Of a stretch of DNA of 26,003 bases, positions 24,001-26,003 are shown in pieces; within the stretch, counting starts at the first letter, position 1; each line of letters begins with the position of its first letter. A model generated the notes under the pieces. The model was not told the origin of the DNA. It worked only from the letters and a program-made list of their open reading frames with translations, and did not search any database. The DNA comes from a virus, in IMG/VR virus record IMGVR_UViG_3300021961_007851, positions 1 through 26,003 of that record; one strand, given 5' to 3'. The position numbers and the translations under genes were made by a program.

Positions 24001-25683
24001 ATTTACAACAGCTGAAGTGCTAGAAATTTGTATATAGTCAGCATTGGTGTAGGCTAGTCCATTTGCTGATGCTGTTAAACCCGTGATAATTCTAGAATCA
24101 AAGTATCTTACATTACCACCCGTGGCATTTGCTGACGTGATAACTGGTGTTGATGTGTCGCTGATGCCGTATCCAGCAGAAACTAATGGAAGACTTGAAA
24201 GATAACCAGTTGCATTAGTAACGGCGTTTGCTGTGGCGTTTATTACTACATTTGATACTGTAATTATATCTGTATTTGAGAAAGTTACATTTCCAGCCGC
24301 AGTAACTTGAATAGCTGTTAATGTACCAATACTAAAGATATTCTTACTTGTCGTAGAGACACCTACAGTACCATTGATTCTGTTTAATTTTGCTTGTATA
24401 ACTTGTTCAGTATCAGAGAAACCAGAACCAACTAATGTATCGTATTGTAATTTAACATCTTTGAATTTTGGATCTTTCAGTAGGCCAATTGTTCTGAAAT
24501 CATTGTCTGTAGATATTTCTCCGTTTTCATTATTAGAAAATTTAACACTTATGCCCATTCTAGTAGCAAATAATTCAGATTCAGCGTCGTATCCATGACC
24601 ACCTTTGGGAGAATATATTACACGAAGATTTGCTGCGTTTATTGTGTTTGTTGTCTTTGCTATAGGATTAGCATATACATTTGCTGAAGCTAAGAAATAT
24701 TCTTTACCTTTATTCAATATTTCAATTTTGTAAACGGAGTTAGATGCAGTTGAATTGATCAAAGCTCTTGCTTCTGCGTTTACAGTTTGTCTTCCATCAC
24801 CAGTAATTGTTATCTCCGGTGATATTTCAAAATCACTTGTGGTAGGAGTAGTGGTAAATGGTTCATCTATGATAGCAACATAATAACCATTGACTTGCGA
24901 ATACTGTGTAATCTTTCTGTATTGTCCGATACCATCACCTGATGTAATCTTTAAAATACATCCTTCATAAAAATTTGTATTAGATGCAGCGTTTGAAGAG
25001 GTAATTCTGTATTGTGTTGAGACACCATTAAATCTTACATCTGATGCTGTGAATGTACCGCTTAGGTAATTGTTGTAATCTCTTCCGCCGGACACAATTT
25101 TGATTACATCTATTTCACCATTAATAGCATTTGCTGAAACGTTTGCATCTGGAATAACTGGTATATAATCAATAGTAGCAAACTTATTAAATGTAGTTTC
25201 ATCGATTTGATACATGTATTTCCAAACATAGCCATCAGCGGTTTCATAATATGAGTCATCTGCTGCAGTCGCACTGAATATGGGTTGGCTAGTAGAATTT
25301 GCACCTTCTTTATTATATAAACATTTAAATACGTAATATGTGCCGCCTTCTTTTGATAAAACAAAGAAAGCCTTATCTTTTAGATTTTTATCTAAGCTAT
25401 CATACATATTATAAACTGTACCGGTAGTCCAGTTATGACGTTGCACTAAAGCTTTCACATCATTTGAAGTTACTTTTTTAGCCAAAACCATTTCATCATA
25501 AACACGAGTAGTAAGTGATTCTATATCAGTATTAGGAGCATCTATAGTATTGTCACCTAATAAGTACTGAGTTGGTTTACCTGCAAAAGCATAATAGATT
25601 GTATTTGCAGGTTCGGTTATCGACTCTACAAATTGGCGTATTTGATGAAGTTTAAATTCAGTAGTTACTAACTTATTTGCCAT
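21082..25683 (-). CDS. 8: Baseplate wedge protein gp8, greatly enlarged
   Basis: A 1533-residue homologue of T4 baseplate wedge gp8 (334 residues). The N-terminal ~180 residues align with gp8: TTEFKLHQIRQFVESI, NTIYYAFAGKPTQ, ALVQRHNW (T4 PRRDW), YYVFKCLY (T4 LVYRCLD) and DGYVWKYMYQI at 150-160 (T4 DGYVWEYLFEI). The C-terminus GDIIYIENIEPIARSNTQSE then TIKLILEF matches T4 GEMIYMENRPPI...INILFTF. SPKGGHGYDAESELFA (~360) is typical of marine gp8 versions. Between about 430 and 1230 lies an insertion of ~800 residues made of GxGYxxxP and NATGGxVRYFxxxIV beta repeats. The protein would sit in the baseplate wedge with the repeats projecting outward (inference). The ATG follows AAGAGATTAAG, 11 bases after the previous stop. 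A plus-strand-only reading makes no sense here; the gene is intact. Confidence 0.85.
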   Translation of the reverse strand: MANKLVTTEFKLHQIRQFVESITEPANTIYYAFAGKPTQYLLGDNTIDAPNTDIESLTTRVYDEMVLAKKVTSNDVKALVQRHNWTTGTVYNMYDSLDKNLKDKAFFVLSKEGGTYYVFKCLYNKEGANSTSQPIFSATAADDSYYETADGYVWKYMYQIDETTFNKFATIDYIPVIPDANVSANAINGEIDVIKIVSGGRDYNNYLSGTFTASDVRFNGVSTQYRITSSNAASNTNFYEGCILKITSGDGIGQYRKITQYSQVNGYYVAIIDEPFTTTPTTSDFEISPEITITGDGRQTVNAEARALINSTASNSVYKIEILNKGKEYFLASANVYANPIAKTTNTINAANLRVIYSPKGGHGYDAESELFATRMGISVKFSNNENGEISTDNDFRTIGLLKDPKFKDVKLQYDTLVGSGFSDTEQVIQAKLNRINGTVGVSTTSKNIFSIGTLTAIQVTAAGNVTFSNTDIITVSNVVINATANAVTNATGYLSSLPLVSAGYGISDTSTPVITSANATGGNVRYFDSRIITGLTASANGLAYTNADYIQISSTSAVVNAIAVLSTNSTGGILDVTITNSGKGFACNEIAYLSIDDGGSGYDSTSCNQIAFTGGGGTGAVATYANDGSGIITSVTLVSRGIGYTSVPTATPGGGGSSAVITPVLQANGLSIKVANSSGGYSNGAKVIQTITNANGDIDLYSNTDLLVFVSPSSSHGNAVANIETNADGSLNFANVNAGNNFGFNIGNTNLDYYVANATGGFVRRFDSKIVSNVVVSNSAPHYKVSSISIDTAGADYDATKVLRVDIVDGGIGYNSTANNILIFTSGTGSGANATFANDSSGKIITVTMVANGTGYLTSPTVTANAQANGIGANLVAVLANSITFTSTVGGYGAVAYFANGASGDVTSISIVNSGFGYTTAPTATISDDTGAGVDLTVSIDGGANCFATNDLFVAFGGTANASGNATANATYFLQSVDVTDSGGGFDTTNIRLKATNATSGNTRYFNGTIIKEITVSSGGFEQFGSNTDVIYVTNGNINAVGNAVTNATGGLDTVNLTISGQGFVNTSSLNMYAVNSTGGDVRYFNTNVVSSVGISDGGTGYSNTDYIIITSSGGIPARANIETTVSGTIVSTQLSNRGQGIVPWYVSEIEIISGGTGYSNADTIDFCGGGGTGAEAALLTNSSGGIVRVYVVNGGENYDCAPEVEVANTTGGAANGTSANLVAKLTKPTTLRVYNANGNPSIGQFADLTLTVKASPTLVANLVYAPTIGNTTELVILSTPASLEVQVDESANLFFTTTQAANLSLIIGDNRTTFDSSISAGDQIYLQTTSQSQVLTVEEVSNSTWLTVTEFPAFTNTAVAISVAKVNAKGNVQDRGANYINVSNVTGFFVQSNDIIGVSSRSYANVLDVSFNGMSKTGTNVDQLFTYFIASGDVSLFDEDEILTGANGGSAYFHSGNSTCIRVVRPNGVFLAGDTVTGEDTENYVVLDSASTYKYEGDFMRGSGDIIYIENIEPIARSNTQSETIKLILEF
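21194..21201 (-). promoter_or_regulatory. Candidate late promoter TATAAATA before the DUF4815 gene
   Basis: An exact minus-strand TATAAATA lies in the last codons of gp8, 117 bases before the DUF4815 ATG. It is well placed to boost the downstream giant gene, but it lies in coding sequence and chance copies are expected. Confidence 0.3.
22020..24400 (-). repeat. Degenerate beta-repeat region within gp8
   Basis: Two protein repeat types alternate here. One has the pattern GGxGYxx...FTGGGGTGAxATYAND.SGxIxxVTxVxxGxGYxxxPT. The other has NATGGxVRYFDSxIVxxVxxSxxGxxYxNxDYIxI. I count four or five clear copies of the second (for example at ~24090, ~23390, ~22670 and ~22430). Copies differ widely at DNA level. 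Boundaries are approximate. Confidence 0.7.
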
Positions 25684-25694
25684 CTTAATCTCTT

Positions 25695-26003
25695 TTAAAC
25701 CGTGTTATGTATGCCGTGACCGTTTTCATTACTTAAAGGACTTACTAAGTTAATGATATCACCGTTGCTATTTCCTAATTTAAATCCAGTACTATTCGCA
25801 AATCTTACAAGATAAGATTCATTATTAGCTAAATTCGTCATCACCGTATTTCCAGTATCAACACTATAAACTATACTGTCTCCATTTGCATAAGAGTGAT
25901 TCAATCTTATAAAGTTTTCAGCAACATCTACATTTGCTGTTGGATTAAATGTAACTCTTATATCTAATTTTCTAGAAGCTGTTATTAGTTGTTCGTTATC
26001 GCT
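25695..26003 (-). CDS. C-terminal end of a virion structural protein, 5' end outside the window
   Basis: The frame is open to the right edge, so the 102 visible residues are a C-terminal fragment; the TTG at 25904 is not a real start. The segment RVTFNPTANVDVAENFIRL leads into a module GDSIVYSVDTGNTVMTNLA then NNESYLVRFANSTGFKLG. A recognisable relative of this module lies in the DUF4815 protein (NNQAYYVVSANSTGVKLASS), pointing to a virion protein of the same kind. In T4 the gene directly before 8 is gene 7, so an enlarged gp7-like wedge protein is possible. Nothing visible proves it. It ends 11 bases before the gp8 start, in the same operon. Confidence 0.7.
   Translation of the reverse strand, partial: SDNEQLITASRKLDIRVTFNPTANVDVAENFIRLNHSYANGDSIVYSVDTGNTVMTNLANNESYLVRFANSTGFKLGNSNGDIINLVSPLSNENGHGIHNTV

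Noticed and set aside
25110-25364. 84-codon minus-strand frame inside gp8
   Set aside because: It lies wholly within the well-matched N-terminal gp8 domain in another frame, with low-complexity hydrophobic sequence.
25902-25904. TTG as the start of a 69-residue gene at the right end
   Set aside because: The frame continues without a stop to the window edge, and the upstream residues read as virion-protein sequence, so it is a fragment of a larger gene.

Overview
The window looks like part of the late (virion) region of a T4-like marine myovirus, of the broad group that includes cyanophages and pelagiphages. The evidence is a very AT-rich sequence (by eye about two thirds A+T) and an unbroken minus-strand run of large structural genes. 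The clearest is a protein whose N- and C-terminal ends match T4 baseplate wedge gp8. It is followed by a DUF4815-type virion protein, another giant structural protein of the same phage group, and repeat-built tail fibres. Genes are packed with 1-4 base overlaps (TAATG, ATGA) or gaps of a few bases. I saw no tRNA, CRISPR array, insertion sequence or integrase, and no gene-free stretch longer than 300 bases.

Layout. Bases 1-2407, plus strand: a multidomain glycosyltransferase cut by the left edge of the window, then an FkbM-type methyltransferase. The rest is minus strand. Read in the direction of transcription, from the right edge, it holds the C-terminal end of a structural protein (25695 to the edge), an enlarged gp8 (21082-25683), the DUF4815 protein (16161-21077), a 1151-residue structural protein (12691-16146), a 70-residue coiled-coil protein (12479-12691), two fibre proteins (11280-12479 and 9078-11270), a tandem 2-oxoglutarate oxygenase (7919-9064), a glycine-rich putative adhesin (6826-7914), two unrecognised small proteins (6346-6816 and 5754-6344), a fatty-acid desaturase (5002-5754), a TauD-like dioxygenase (4040-4984), a zinc-ribbon methyltransferase (3137-3928), and two small proteins behind a T4-type late promoter (2658-2984 and 2404-2661).

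How the genes may work together (inference). The right two thirds build the baseplate periphery and fibres. The left third is an accessory block placed directly behind the fibre and adhesin genes. It is rich in tailoring enzymes: three oxygenase domains in two proteins, a membrane desaturase, two methyltransferases and a glycosyltransferase. Such a set could decorate host-surface molecules, host lipids or the virion adhesin itself. The sequence does not say which.

For three genes the longest open frame begins at a TTG codon, while an in-frame ATG downstream fits better. I moved those starts to 9064, 6344 and 16146. The reading frames at both window edges run off the window, so those two genes are partial.
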